Origin: Chloroflexota bacterium
GTDB lineage: Bacteria; Chloroflexota; UBA6077; CF-72
Length of the DNA: 39,632 bases
Assembly (NCBI GenBank): GCA_019247515.1
Contig: JAFAOS010000336.1
Coordinates: 1-39,632 of the forward strand
Reading direction: 5' to 3'
The position numbers and the translations under genes were made by a program. Below are positions 1 through 7,772 of this stretch, piece after piece; position 1 is the stretch's first letter, and each line of letters begins with the position of its first letter. Under the pieces are notes generated by a model. That model was not told the origin of the DNA. It was given only the letters and a program-made list of their open reading frames with translations, and did no database searches.

Positions 1-622
1 AGCGCCGGCGGCTTGCCAGCACCTTCCACACGTCCTCGGGCGTCATGCCTTGCTGCGCCAGCAGGATGAACGTGTGAAACCACAGGTCGGCGACCTCGCG
101 GGCCACCTCCTCGCGATCAGCGTTCTTGGCGGCGATCACCGTCTCGACCGCCTCTTCGCCCACCTTCTGAGCCACCCGATCGACGCCCTCAGAGAGCAAC
201 CGCGCAACGTACGAGGAGCCTGGATCGCCCGATTGCTGGCGAGCGAGGATCGTGTCGAACAGCTGCGCCGAGGCTTCGCCGCTGGTCTCCACGTCAACGA
301 CGTCGTCCAGGGTTTGAAAGAAGCAACTGGGCGCCCCCGTGTGGCACGTTGGCCCGTGAGGTTCGCACACGTACACCATGGCGTCAGCGTCGCAGTCGAC
401 GCGCACGCCCTTGACGTCCAGGTAATGTCCGCTGGTCTCGCCCTTTTCCCAGAGCGCCTGCCGCGACCGGCTGAAGAACCAGGCGTGGCGCGTGTCGAGC
501 GTCTTCTGCACCGCCTCCCGATTCGCGAAGCCGACCATCAGCACCTGACCCGAACGGTGGTGCTGGACGACAACTGACACAAGGCCGCCACCCTTTGAAA
601 AGTCCAGTTCGTCGACATTCAT
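1..622 (-). CDS. hisIE: Histidine biosynthesis bifunctional protein HisIE (partial, 3' end outside window)
   Basis: Bifunctional phosphoribosyl-AMP cyclohydrolase / phosphoribosyl-ATP pyrophosphatase, catalysing the second and third steps of histidine synthesis in the cytoplasm. I translated 207 codons from ATG at 622. The cyclohydrolase half comes first, with WFFSRSR, the metal-binding DCDAD and cysteines in CEPHGPTCHTG. The pyrophosphatase half follows, with ARLLSEGVDRVAQKVGEEA, then E and D residues in REEVAREVADLW. The frame is open to base 1, so only a few C-terminal residues are missing. The start ATG overlaps the hisF stop as ATGA, giving translational coupling. Frame and motifs are seen directly; the function is family knowledge. 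Confidence 0.95.
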   Translation of the reverse strand, partial: MNVDELDFSKGGGLVSVVVQHHRSGQVLMVGFANREAVQKTLDTRHAWFFSRSRQALWEKGETSGHYLDVKGVRVDCDADAMVYVCEPHGPTCHTGAPSCFFQTLDDVVDVETSGEASAQLFDTILARQQSGDPGSSYVARLLSEGVDRVAQKVGEEAVETVIAAKNADREEVAREVADLWFHTFILLAQQGMTPEDVWKVLASRRR

Positions 623-1383
623 GCAGGTCGCACCGCCAGGCCGCGCTCGGCGAGATACCGCTTGGCGTCGGCGACGGTGAACTCGCCAAAGTGAAAGATG
701 CCGGCCGCGAGCGCCGCGTCCGCCCGCCCGGTCGACAGCACCTGAAACATGTGCTCGGGACTGCCCGCCCCGCCGCTGGCGACCACCGGCACGCTCACCG
801 CGTCGGCGATCATCCGCGTCAGGCGCAGCTCGTAGCCCGTGTGGGTTCCGTCGGCATCGATGCTGTTGACCACCAGCTCGCCCGCGCCAAGGTCAACGCC
901 GCGCCTGGCCCACTCGAGCGCGTCCATCCCCGTTCGCTGGCGGCCGCCATGCGTGACGATCTCGTAGAAATCCCGCTCCGAGTTCCACAGGACGTCCATC
1001 GACAGCACGATGCATTGCGAGCCAAAACGGTCGGCGCCCTCGACGATCAGGTCGGGATTGAGGACAGCCTGCGTGTTGATGCTGATCTTGTCGGCGCCGG
1101 CGCGCAGCAGGTCGCGCATCTGGTCGCTGGAGCGCACGCCGCCGCCAACCGTCAGCGGGATGAAGACCTCGCCGGCGGCGCGGTGCAGGACGTCCATGAT
1201 CAGGCCGCGATTCTCCGCTGAGGCGGTGATGTCGTAGAAAACCAGCTCGTCGGCGCCCTGGCGGTTGTACGCGGCCGCCAGCTCAACCGGGTCGCCGACG
1301 ACCGTATCGGCGGAGAACTTGACGCCGCGGATCACTTTGCCATCCGCCACGTCCAGGCAGGGGATGATGCGCCGGGTCAGCAT
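619..1383 (-). CDS. hisF: Imidazole glycerol phosphate synthase subunit HisF
   Basis: Cyclase subunit of imidazole glycerol phosphate synthase. It uses ammonia delivered by HisH to convert PRFAR to IGP and AICAR. The 254-residue protein has the usual length. It begins LTRRIIPCLDVADGKVIRGV, with the catalytic Asp in PCLDV, and is a TIM barrel with phosphate-binding GGGVRS and SGGAGSPEHM. The start ATG lies inside the last codons of hisA (7-base overlap) and the stop overlaps hisIE, so it sits inside a tightly coupled his operon downstream of hisH and hisA. Confidence 0.97.
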   Translation of the reverse strand: MLTRRIIPCLDVADGKVIRGVKFSADTVVGDPVELAAAYNRQGADELVFYDITASAENRGLIMDVLHRAAGEVFIPLTVGGGVRSSDQMRDLLRAGADKISINTQAVLNPDLIVEGADRFGSQCIVLSMDVLWNSERDFYEIVTHGGRQRTGMDALEWARRGVDLGAGELVVNSIDADGTHTGYELRLTRMIADAVSVPVVASGGAGSPEHMFQVLSTGRADAALAAGIFHFGEFTVADAKRYLAERGLAVRPA

Positions 1384-2090
1384 GCGGCGGCCAGCGCGTC
1401 GGCCAGCTGAAGGCGACCTTCGTACAGGGCGGTGCCGATGATGGCTCCCTCGGCGCCCGCTTCGGCCAGGGCCTGCAGGTGCTCGAGGTTCGAGACTCCG
1501 CCACTGGCGATGACCGCGAGGATCTTCGAGATCTCACGGGTCGTCTCGACATTGGGACCAGTCAGCAAGCCGTCGCGCCCCACGTCCGTGTACACGACTC
1601 GATGGACGCCGATTCTTGCCAGCCGCTCGCAGAAGTCGGTGGCGGAGAGATCGGTCAGGTTGAGCCAACCGTGTGTGGCGACTCGTCCATCGCGCGCGTC
1701 GACACCCACTACCAGCCTTTCGGGGCCTACGGCCTCGATCCATTGTTTCAATCCTTGTGGGTTTTCGGCTGCGCGGGTGCCAATCACGACTCGGTCGGCG
1801 CCCTCGGCCAGCAGGGCCTTGGCCGTCTCGAGTGAGCGGATGCCGCCGCCGACCTGGACCGGCACGCTCACGGCGCCGAGCAGACGGCGGATGACGGCGG
1901 CGTTGGCGCGCACGCCCTCGCGCGCGCCGTCGAGGTCGACCACGTGCAGCCGACGCGCGCCCTGCTCGGCCCAGTGGCGGGCCATCTCGGCAGGGTCTTC
2001 GGCATAGCGCTTCTCCCTGAGAAAATCGCCCTGAACCAGTCGGACGCAGCGACCACCGCGAATGTCAACGGCGGGAATAGGCGTGAACAC
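1377..2090 (-). CDS. hisA: HisA, ProFAR isomerase
   Basis: Phosphoribosylformimino-5-aminoimidazole carboxamide ribotide isomerase, the step that makes the substrate of HisF/HisH. The chosen start is GTG at 2090, giving [22 protein letters not shown], which matches the family N-terminus and yields 237 residues, the usual size. The frame stays open further upstream but that part is out-of-frame hisH sequence. Motifs: catalytic Asp in [16 protein letters not shown], and the second Asp in YTDVGRDGLLTGPN. The start overlaps the hisH 3' end by 26 bases and the stop overlaps hisF by 7. The GTG start is inferred; no strong Shine-Dalgarno sequence is visible. Confidence 0.94.
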   Translation of the reverse strand: MFTPIPAVDIRGGRCVRLVQGDFLREKRYAEDPAEMARHWAEQGARRLHVVDLDGAREGVRANAAVIRRLLGAVSVPVQVGGGIRSLETAKALLAEGADRVVIGTRAAENPQGLKQWIEAVGPERLVVGVDARDGRVATHGWLNLTDLSATDFCERLARIGVHRVVYTDVGRDGLLTGPNVETTREISKILAVIASGGVSNLEHLQALAEAGAEGAIIGTALYEGRLQLADALAAAC

Positions 2091-2742
2091 TGCTGCCCAG
2101 GGCGTTGGCCGCGATGCGGCCGAAGTTTGCGTACAGGCGTAGTCCCAGGTCGGCGCTCTTTTCGGGATGGAACTGGGTCGCGACCACGTTGTCCCGGGCC
2201 ACGATCGCCGCGAACTCGAGGCCGTAGTCGGCCGAGCCAATCACCGTGGCTATCTCGGACGGATCTGCGTAGTAGGAGTGGACGAAGTAGAAGTACGTCG
2301 CGTCGGGTATGTCCTCGAGGATGGGATGCGGCCTGCGAATGGAAACGGAGTTCCAGCCGATCTGGGGGACCTTCAGGCCGGTATCAGTCGGAAATCGGCG
2401 GACCGTGCCGGGCAGAATGCCGAGGCACTCCACGCCACCGCCCTCTTCGCTGCCGTCATAGAGAAGCTGCAGGCCGACGCACACGCCCAGAAAAGGCCGG
2501 CCTGAGGCCGCGTACGCCTTCAGCGGCTCCACCAGTCGCCGGTCGGCGAGCTTGCGCATGCAGTCCTGGGCGGAGCCCACCCCCGGCAGCACCAGCGCTT
2601 CGGCGGCCTCGACATCACGCCAGTCGGGGGTGACCCGCGGTCGCTGGCCGACGGCTTCCAGCGCACGCTGCACGCTGCGCAGGTTCCCCGCGTCGTAATC
2701 GACGACGACGATCTCAGGCGTATCAGGCGGCGGCTTCGGCAC
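2065..2742 (-). CDS. hisH: Imidazole glycerol phosphate synthase glutaminase subunit HisH
   Basis: Class I glutamine amidotransferase that hydrolyses glutamine and channels ammonia to HisF. The domain begins [20 protein letters not shown]. The nucleophile Cys is in [13 protein letters not shown] and the His/Glu of the triad are in [10 protein letters not shown] place the start at GTG 2742, the only usable start codon just before the domain; it gives 225 residues, in the family range, and overlaps the 3' end of prfB by 20 bases. The gene therefore appears to be transcribed with prfB. Confidence 0.93.
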   Translation of the reverse strand: MPKPPPDTPEIVVVDYDAGNLRSVQRALEAVGQRPRVTPDWRDVEAAEALVLPGVGSAQDCMRKLADRRLVEPLKAYAASGRPFLGVCVGLQLLYDGSEEGGGVECLGILPGTVRRFPTDTGLKVPQIGWNSVSIRRPHPILEDIPDATYFYFVHSYYADPSEIATVIGSADYGLEFAAIVARDNVVATQFHPEKSADLGLRLYANFGRIAANALGSSVHAYSRR

Positions 2743-3842
2743 GCCCCACGCTCCACGCCAGGTATGCCTCGATGAAGGCGTCCATGTCGCCGTCCAGCAC
2801 GCCATTCACGTCGCTCGTCTCGTGCTCGGTGCGCAGGTCTTTGACCATGGTGTACGGGTGCAGCACGTAACTGCGGATCTGCGTGCCAAAACTGGCGTCG
2901 ATGTGCTCGCCGCGCAGTTGCGCCATCTCGCCTTCTCGCTTTTCGAGCTCCATCTCGACCAGCCGGCTCTTCAGCAGCCGCATCGCGTTCTCGCGATTCT
3001 GGAGCTGTGAGCGCTCGGTCTGAGCGGTCACGACGATGCCCGTCGGCTTGTGCCGCAGACGGACCGCCGTACTGACCTTGTTGACGTTCTGGCCGCCGGG
3101 ACCGCCCGAGCGATACGCCTCGAACTCCACGTCTTCGTCTCGAACTTCGATCGGCGCTGCCTCGCCGACGTCAGGCATGACCTCGACGCGCGCGAACGAG
3201 GTCTGGCGGCGATGCGCCTGATCGAACGGCGACAGCCGCACCAGTCGATGGTTGCCGCGCTCGCCCTTCAGGTAGCCATACGCGTTGAGTCCGCGCAGCG
3301 TGATCGTCACCGACTTGTAGCCAGCCTCTTCGCCTTCGGCCAGGTCGAGGATGTCCGTCTGGAACTTGCGTCGCTCACCCCAGCGCAGGTACATGCGCAT
3401 CAGCATCTGCACCCAGTCCTGGGCATCCACGCCGCCGAGGCCAACCGTGATCGTCATGATCGCGTCGGAGCGGTCGTACGGTCCGTTGAGCCGCAGCTTG
3501 AATTCCAGATCGTCAACTTCCTTCACGAGTGCCGCCGTGTCTCGCTCGGCTTCTTCGATGACGCCCCGATCGTCTTCGAGGGCGGCCAGCTCGACCAGCT
3601 CGAGCGTGTCCTGGGTGCGCCGCTCGACGGCCAGCCACGGGTCGAGCTCCTCGCGCAGACCAGACAGCTCGCGCATCACCTGTTGCGCAGCCGCCTGGTC
3701 GGCCCACAGGTCGGGCGCGGCGGCTTGCTGGTCCAGCTCCTTCAGACGTGCCTGTTTGCCGGCAGCGTCAAAGACGCACCAGCAGGGTCGAGATGCGGCC
3801 GTGCAGCTCCTGGAGCGTCAGGACCAGTTCTTCCGCGGGCAC
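2723..3842 (-). CDS. prfB: Peptide chain release factor 2, made by programmed +1 frameshift
   Basis: RF2 recognises UGA and UAA stop codons and triggers peptide release. The main frame carries the codon-recognition motif SPF ([15 protein letters not shown]) and the catalytic GGQ ([14 protein letters not shown]). Its first ATG (3679) leaves out the family N-terminus. I find that N-terminus in another frame: GTG at 3842 encodes 24 codons ([19 protein letters not shown]...) ending CTT TGA C. A +1 slip at 3773-3767 continues as [16 protein letters not shown], which aligns with the region after the E. coli RF2 frameshift. The full product is about 372 residues (E. coli 365). The 3' end overlaps hisH by 20 bases. 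The Shine-Dalgarno-like stimulator before the slip site looks weak (GGTG). Confidence 0.93.
3767..3773 (-). promoter_or_regulatory. RF2 programmed +1 frameshift site CTTTGAC
   Basis: On the minus strand the sequence reads CGT CTT TGA C. In E. coli and most bacteria CUUUGAC is the autoregulatory slip site of prfB: scarce RF2 lets the ribosome pause at UGA and shift +1. The heptamer is seen directly, it is codon 24-25 of the GTG-3842 frame, and it joins two frames that together give a full-length RF2. Confidence 0.92.
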
Positions 3843-3849
3843 GCGCCCC

Positions 3850-3855
3850 AGTGTA
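3850..3855 (-). promoter_or_regulatory. Putative -10 box of prfB (leaderless arrangement)
   Basis: TACACT on the minus strand lies 7 bases before the GTG start of prfB, so transcription would begin at or next to the start codon. No convincing -35 hexamer is visible. It matches the TANNNT plus 7-9 nt pattern also seen before the genes at 3919 and 21936. Inference from sequence only. Confidence 0.5.
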
Positions 3856-3903
3856 ACAAAGCCGCTCGCCGCCAACGGCTTGTTCCTGGATGCCCGGACC
3901 CGC

Positions 3904-3909
3904 TAATGT
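3904..3909 (+). promoter_or_regulatory. Putative -10 box of the acyltransferase operon (leaderless arrangement)
   Basis: TAATGT lies 9 bases before the ATG at 3919 and no ribosome-binding site fits between them. It is divergent from the prfB -10 box 48 bases away, so one short intergenic region would serve both operons. Inference from sequence only. Confidence 0.5.
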
Positions 3910-3918
3910 CCGCGACGA

Positions 3919-4794
3919 ATGATCTACTGGTTCCACGTTGCGGGCACGTTCCTGATGCGGTTCGTCCCGGTGGGCGTGGCCTACCGCCTGGTCGGCTGGG
4001 GGACGCCGATCGCACTGGCGGTCTTCGCCCGCGGCCACCTGCGGCGCGCCACCGACAACATGCACCAGGTGCTCGGTCCCCAGGCTGCCCCCGGCGAGGC
4101 CAGGCGCATCACGCGCGCGGCCTTCGCCAACTACGCGCGGTACATGGTCGACCTGGTCCGCCTGCCGCACCTCAAGTCGCGCGAGCTGATTGACAACATC
4201 CGCGTCGAGGGCTGGGAACACGTCGACGCCGCCTACCGGGTGGGCAGGGGCGTGGTTTTCGCCACCGGGCACATCGGCAACTGGGACATGGCCGGCGCCG
4301 CCTTCGCCGCTCGCGGGCGGCCGGTCAGCGCGCTGGTCGAGACCCTGACGCCGGCGCGCTGGAACGAGCGCGTCCAGCGCACGCGCACCGCTGCCGGCGT
4401 CAAAGCCATCCCGATTGAAAACGGTCTGCGCGACATGCTGACCGCGCTGCGCCAGCAGGAAGGCCTGGCCGTGCTCGTCGATCGGCCGCTGCCCAACGAG
4501 GGCGTGCCGGTCACGTTCTTTGGACGGCCAACGCGGGTGCCGGGCGGCGCCGCGACGCTCGCGCTGCGCACCGGCTCACCGGTGGTGCCGGCAGCTCTGG
4601 TCCGCGATCCACGCGGTTCCGGCTATCTTGCGCATATTGGACCACCAATCGTCGGCCAGCGAGGTGACGATCCGTCGCTGGTGATGCAACGCATCATGAG
4701 CTGGTTGGAGGGCATCATTCGTCGGTACCCCGACCAATGGTTCATGTTTCGCCAGATGTGGCCGACCGGCGCAACGGCCGAGTTACTCCCCTAA
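3919..4794 (+). CDS. LpxL/HtrB-family acyltransferase, PatA-like
   Basis: Membrane-associated lysophospholipid-type acyltransferase of 291 residues. The family includes LpxL/HtrB and the mycobacterial PIM acyltransferase PatA. The N-terminus is hydrophobic (residues 1-36). The HX4D catalytic motif is intact: H118 to D123 in GHIGNWD. A conserved block VDRPLPNEGVPVTFFGRPTRVPGG follows, and the C-terminus QWFMFRQMWP is typical. It opens a plus-strand operon with a second acyltransferase, a PimA-like glycosyltransferase and a CDP-alcohol phosphatidyltransferase. In Mycobacterium the cluster is pgsA1-patA-pimA, so the role suggested by context is acylation of a mannosylated inositol lipid. The substrate is inferred. 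Confidence 0.85.
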   Translation: MIYWFHVAGTFLMRFVPVGVAYRLVGWGTPIALAVFARGHLRRATDNMHQVLGPQAAPGEARRITRAAFANYARYMVDLVRLPHLKSRELIDNIRVEGWEHVDAAYRVGRGVVFATGHIGNWDMAGAAFAARGRPVSALVETLTPARWNERVQRTRTAAGVKAIPIENGLRDMLTALRQQEGLAVLVDRPLPNEGVPVTFFGRPTRVPGGAATLALRTGSPVVPAALVRDPRGSGYLAHIGPPIVGQRGDDPSLVMQRIMSWLEGIIRRYPDQWFMFRQMWPTGATAELLP

Positions 4795-5666
4795 GCGTTC
4801 GGCTGTTCGTGGCCGGCTTGCACGCGGCCAGCGCGGGTGCTGGGCGACTGCCGCGCCGGACCTACGCCGAGCCGATCTGCCGCGTCGTGGGCGCGCTGTG
4901 GTACCTCAGCCGCCCCGACTCGCGCGCCGCGGTGCGCGACAACCTGTGCCACGTGCTGGGCCGCGCGCCCAGTCGCGCCCTGGTCGCGCGCGTGTTCCAC
5001 CACGGCGCCCTGAACTACTGGGACACCCTGGCCATGCCGCACTTCACCTACGAGCAGCTCATGGAGCTGGTGGACATCCACGGCATCGAACATCTCGATC
5101 ACGCCCGCGCGGCGGGTCGCGGCGTCATTTGCGCGGGAGCGCACCTCGGCAGCGTGGCGCTGGTGGCCCAGATTCTGCCCGGCCTGGGGTACCCGGTGAC
5201 GGGGGTGATTGAGCAATTCGAACCAGCCGAAGTCTTCGATTTCTTCGCCGAGCAGCGCCAGGTCCTCGGCACGCGCTTGCTGCCCGCGGGTGCGGCGGCC
5301 GCGCGCGAGATGCTGCTGGCGCTGCGCAGGAACGAAGTAATCGGCCTGGTGACCGATCGTGACGTGGCTGGCACCGGCCCCAGCATCAGCTTCTTTGATG
5401 CCCCCACGATCTTCCCGGAAGGCGCGGCCTGGCTGTCCATTCGCACTGGCGCTCCGATCCTGATAGCGGTGGCGGTGCGCAAGGCGGGCGGCCGCTTCGA
5501 CGCGTGGCTGGAGCCACTACCCGAGGTCCAGCGCACGGGCGATCGCAAAGTCGACATCCTGCGCGTAACTCAGGCTGTCGCCGGACGCCTGCAGTACTAT
5601 GTCGCCAATCATCCCGAACAATGGACCGTCTTCCAGCGGCGGTGGCCCGAAGCACAGGCGGGATGA
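4737..5666 (+). CDS. Second LpxL/PatA-type acyltransferase with altered HX4D motif
   Basis: Paralogue of the preceding gene, same family and overall layout (GLVTDRDVAGTGPSISFFDAPTIFPEGAAWLS; C-terminus EQWTVFQRRWP). The catalytic His is present (H136 in GAHLGSVA) but the acidic residue expected five positions later is Ala141, so the HX4D/E motif is broken. It may be inactive, regulatory, or use another acid. The start is uncertain: ATG 4737 overlaps the upstream gene by 58 bases; GTG 4758 is an alternative; GTG 4809 would cut the first conserved helix. The stop is 16 bases before the glycosyltransferase ATG. Confidence 0.8.
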   Translation: MVHVSPDVADRRNGRVTPLSVRLFVAGLHAASAGAGRLPRRTYAEPICRVVGALWYLSRPDSRAAVRDNLCHVLGRAPSRALVARVFHHGALNYWDTLAMPHFTYEQLMELVDIHGIEHLDHARAAGRGVICAGAHLGSVALVAQILPGLGYPVTGVIEQFEPAEVFDFFAEQRQVLGTRLLPAGAAAAREMLLALRRNEVIGLVTDRDVAGTGPSISFFDAPTIFPEGAAWLSIRTGAPILIAVAVRKAGGRFDAWLEPLPEVQRTGDRKVDILRVTQAVAGRLQYYVANHPEQWTVFQRRWPEAQAG

Positions 5667-5682
5667 CGATGACCCGCACACT

Positions 5683-6885
5683 ATGAAGCTCGCGCTCGTG
5701 TCCCCATACGACTTCGCGTATCCGGGTGGGGTGACTGAGCACGTCTCGCATCTTGCCGAGCAATTCCGCGCGCACGGGCACGAAGTGCACATCATCGCGC
5801 CGTCCTCTGACGACGAGACCGAGCCGAGCCTGTCCGTCGATGCGCCCGTGCATCGTATTGGGCGGGTCGTTTCCATTCCGGCCAATGGCTCGGTGGCGCG
5901 CATCACCCTGTCGTTGCGATCGTACTTGCAGGCCAAACGCCTCCTGAGTGAGGAGCAGTTCGACCTGATTCACCTTCACGAGCCGATGATGCCCGCACTG
6001 CCGCTGACCGTCCTGCGCCACTCCGGCGCGACGAACATCGGCACATTCCACGCGTTTCGCAACACGCCGCTGGCGTACTTCTACGGCAAGCCGATCCTGA
6101 AGCCGTTCTTTCGCAAGCTGCACGGGCACATCGCCGTGTCCAGCGCCGCGCGCGAGTTCGTCGGTGAGTACTTTCCCGCTGACTATCGCGTCATTCCCAA
6201 CGGCATCGATTTTCCGCGCTTCAACACGCGCTATCCGCCGCTGGAAGAGCTGTCCGACGGCCGGCCCACGGTCCTGTTCGTGGGGCGGTTGGAAAAGCGC
6301 AAGGGACTGCGCTTCCTGTTGCGCGCGTGGCCGATGGTCCTCAAGCGCCAGCCCGAGGCGCGGCTCGTCGTGGTCGGGCGCGGGCGACCGCTGGAGGGGT
6401 ACAGGCGCTTCGCCGAACGCCACGGGTGGGGACCGAGCGACGTGAAGTTCGCTGGCTACGTCGCCGCCGAGGACCTGCCGCGCTACTACCAGGCGTGCGA
6501 CGTCTTCTGCGCGCCGAACACGGGTCAGGAGAGCTTTGGCATCGTGCTTCTCGAAGCGATGGCGGCGGGCGCGCCGATCGTCGCCTCGGACATTCCTGGC
6601 TACCGCGACGTGGTGACCAGCGGCGAGGAGGGCCTGCTCGTCGAGCGCCAGAACCCGGGGGCTCTGGCCGACGCCGTGTGCCGCCTGCTCGGCAATCCCG
6701 AGCTGCGCGCCAGCATGCGGCGCGCAGGCCAGTTCAAAGCCCGCGAGTTCGACTGGCCGCGCGTGGCCGCTCAGGTGCTGGACTACTACGAAGAAGTCCT
6801 CGAAAAGCGCGAAATCGAACCCGAGCGCCGCCGAGTCCGCTTCGCGCGGGTCAAGCGCATGGCGGGAATGCTCATGCGTGTCTGA
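5683..6885 (+). CDS. GT4-family glycosyltransferase, PimA-like
   Basis: GDP-mannose-type glycosyltransferase of 400 residues with a GT-B fold. The start is ATG 5683, giving MKLALVSPYDFAYPGGVTEH; the GGV(T/Q)xHV element near residues 15-21 is characteristic of PimA-like enzymes. Further motifs: FHAFRNTPLAY, VIPNGIDFPRFN, VGRLEKRKG, and the EX7E motif E283-E291 (ESFGIVLLE). The C-terminus is basic (RRVRFARVKRMAGM), compatible with membrane association. Neighbours (two PatA-like acyltransferases upstream, a PgsA-like enzyme downstream) support a phosphatidylinositol mannosyltransferase. GT4 membership is solid; the acceptor is inferred. Confidence 0.85.
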   Translation: MKLALVSPYDFAYPGGVTEHVSHLAEQFRAHGHEVHIIAPSSDDETEPSLSVDAPVHRIGRVVSIPANGSVARITLSLRSYLQAKRLLSEEQFDLIHLHEPMMPALPLTVLRHSGATNIGTFHAFRNTPLAYFYGKPILKPFFRKLHGHIAVSSAAREFVGEYFPADYRVIPNGIDFPRFNTRYPPLEELSDGRPTVLFVGRLEKRKGLRFLLRAWPMVLKRQPEARLVVVGRGRPLEGYRRFAERHGWGPSDVKFAGYVAAEDLPRYYQACDVFCAPNTGQESFGIVLLEAMAAGAPIVASDIPGYRDVVTSGEEGLLVERQNPGALADAVCRLLGNPELRASMRRAGQFKAREFDWPRVAAQVLDYYEEVLEKREIEPERRRVRFARVKRMAGMLMRV

Positions 6886-6890
6886 GACGG

Positions 6891-6914
6891 TTCCCCAGAG
6901 GGGACCCAAGGGGG
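6891..6914 (+). repeat. Dispersed TTCCCCAGAGGGGACCCA element, copy 1
   Basis: Core TTCCCCAGAGGGGACCCA followed by AGGGGG, in the 173-base gap between the pimA-like and pgsA-like genes. The core contains the inverted repeat CCCC-AGA-GGGG. An identical 18-base core occurs in opposite orientation at 24508-24525. The rest of the gap shows no gene. Confidence 0.75.
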
Positions 6915-7058
6915 ATTGTCGTGGTGTGCTGCCAGAACGTCGCCTCGCTTCAGCCCGCGGGCACCGACAGCCGGGATTCGTGGTGTCTAAGACCTGTTCT
7001 CCCGAGGGCGACAAGTCGGTGACCTCCAGTGCCATAGACCTGGTATGAACTTGCGCGC

Positions 7059-7661
7059 GTGAAGGACGTCAAACAGCGCTCTCGACAGTTCGCCCTCGAG
7101 CCAGCGTTGTTCCTGGGCCGCCTGGGGCTCACCCCGAACGCGCTGACGGTGATCGGCGCGCTGCTGGCGGCCTCAGTCGGGATCTTGATCGCGCAGGGCT
7201 GGTTCATTGTGTCTGGCGTCTGCTTGTGGCTCTTCAGCGCCGCCGACACGCTCGACGGGGCGCTGGCACGGGCGACCAACCGCGTCAGTGTCTTCGGCGC
7301 GTTTCTGGACTCTGTCTGCGATCGTTGCGCCGAAGCGGCCATCTTCCTGGGCCTGGTGTGGTGGTACCAGTCCACGTCGAATACGCGCGGCGTGGTGCTG
7401 GCCTACCTGGCCCTGGTCGGCTCGCTGATGGTTAGCTACGCCCGCGCGCGGGCCGAGGGCGTGGGCGTGCAGATTGCCGAAGTCGGCTGGTTCCAGCGGC
7501 CCGAGCGCATCATCGCCCTCGGCGTCGGCTTGCTGGCCGCCGCGTTCGCGCCGATTGTCCTGGAGTTTGTGCTGGCGCTGCTGGCCATCCTGACCGCCGT
7601 CACGGTCGTCCAGCGCGTGCGCCACGTGGCCACGGCCGCCCGCGCTGGAACGCTAGAATAG
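7059..7661 (+). CDS. CDP-alcohol phosphatidyltransferase (PgsA-like; possible phosphatidylinositol-phosphate synthase)
   Basis: Integral membrane enzyme of 200 residues that transfers a diacylglycerol phosphate from CDP-DAG to an alcohol. The complete family motif DGx2ARx8Gx3Dx3D is visible as DGALARATNRVSVFGAFLDSVCD. About five or six hydrophobic segments follow. The start is GTG 7059 (VKDVKQRSRQFALEPALFLGRLGLTPNALT). Placement just after the PatA/PimA-like genes suggests inositol phosphate as the acceptor, but the motif alone does not separate PIP synthase from glycerophosphate or other alcohol specificities. The stop TAG lies 9 bases before tRNA-Arg. Confidence 0.85.
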   Translation: MKDVKQRSRQFALEPALFLGRLGLTPNALTVIGALLAASVGILIAQGWFIVSGVCLWLFSAADTLDGALARATNRVSVFGAFLDSVCDRCAEAAIFLGLVWWYQSTSNTRGVVLAYLALVGSLMVSYARARAEGVGVQIAEVGWFQRPERIIALGVGLLAAAFAPIVLEFVLALLAILTAVTVVQRVRHVATAARAGTLE

Positions 7662-7670
7662 GTCGCGCAC

Positions 7671-7743
7671 GACCCTGTAGCTCAGCGGATAGAGCGTCTG
7701 CCTCCGGAGCAGAAGGCCGGTGGTTCGAGTCCACTCAGGGTCG
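7671..7743 (+). tRNA. tRNA-Arg (anticodon CCG)
   Basis: Cloverleaf drawn by hand: acceptor GACCCTG/CAGGGTC (7 perfect pairs), D stem GCTC/GAGC, anticodon stem TCTGC/GCAGA with loop CTCCGGA and anticodon CCG (reads CGG), 5-base variable loop, T stem GGTGG/CCACT with one G-T pair and loop TTCGAGT, discriminator G. CCA is not encoded. A TAGAAT box at 7654-7659, overlapping the end of the upstream gene, could be its -10. Confidence 0.95.
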
Positions 7744-7772
7744 CTCATCGTTTCGAGTCAGTCGGCGATGAG
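7744..7772. terminator. Stem-loop between tRNA-Arg and the convergent exporter gene
   Basis: CTCATCG (7744-7750) and CGATGAG (7766-7772) form a perfect 7-bp stem around a 15-base loop, immediately after the tRNA and covering the exporter stop codon. There is no U-tract, so a bidirectional terminator or tRNA 3' processing structure is only a guess. Confidence 0.35.

Noticed and set aside
2091..2240. Upstream extension of HisA
   Set aside because: It is out-of-frame hisH sequence; the conserved HisA N-terminus starts at GTG 2090.
6994..7012. TTCTCCCGAGGGCGAC before the pgsA-like gene as a repeat copy
   Set aside because: Too divergent to separate from chance; no GGGACCC block.
5386..7035. 549-codon minus-strand frame over the acyltransferase and PimA-like genes
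   Set aside because: Antisense to genes with intact motifs; it passes through the intergenic repeat and shows no family features.
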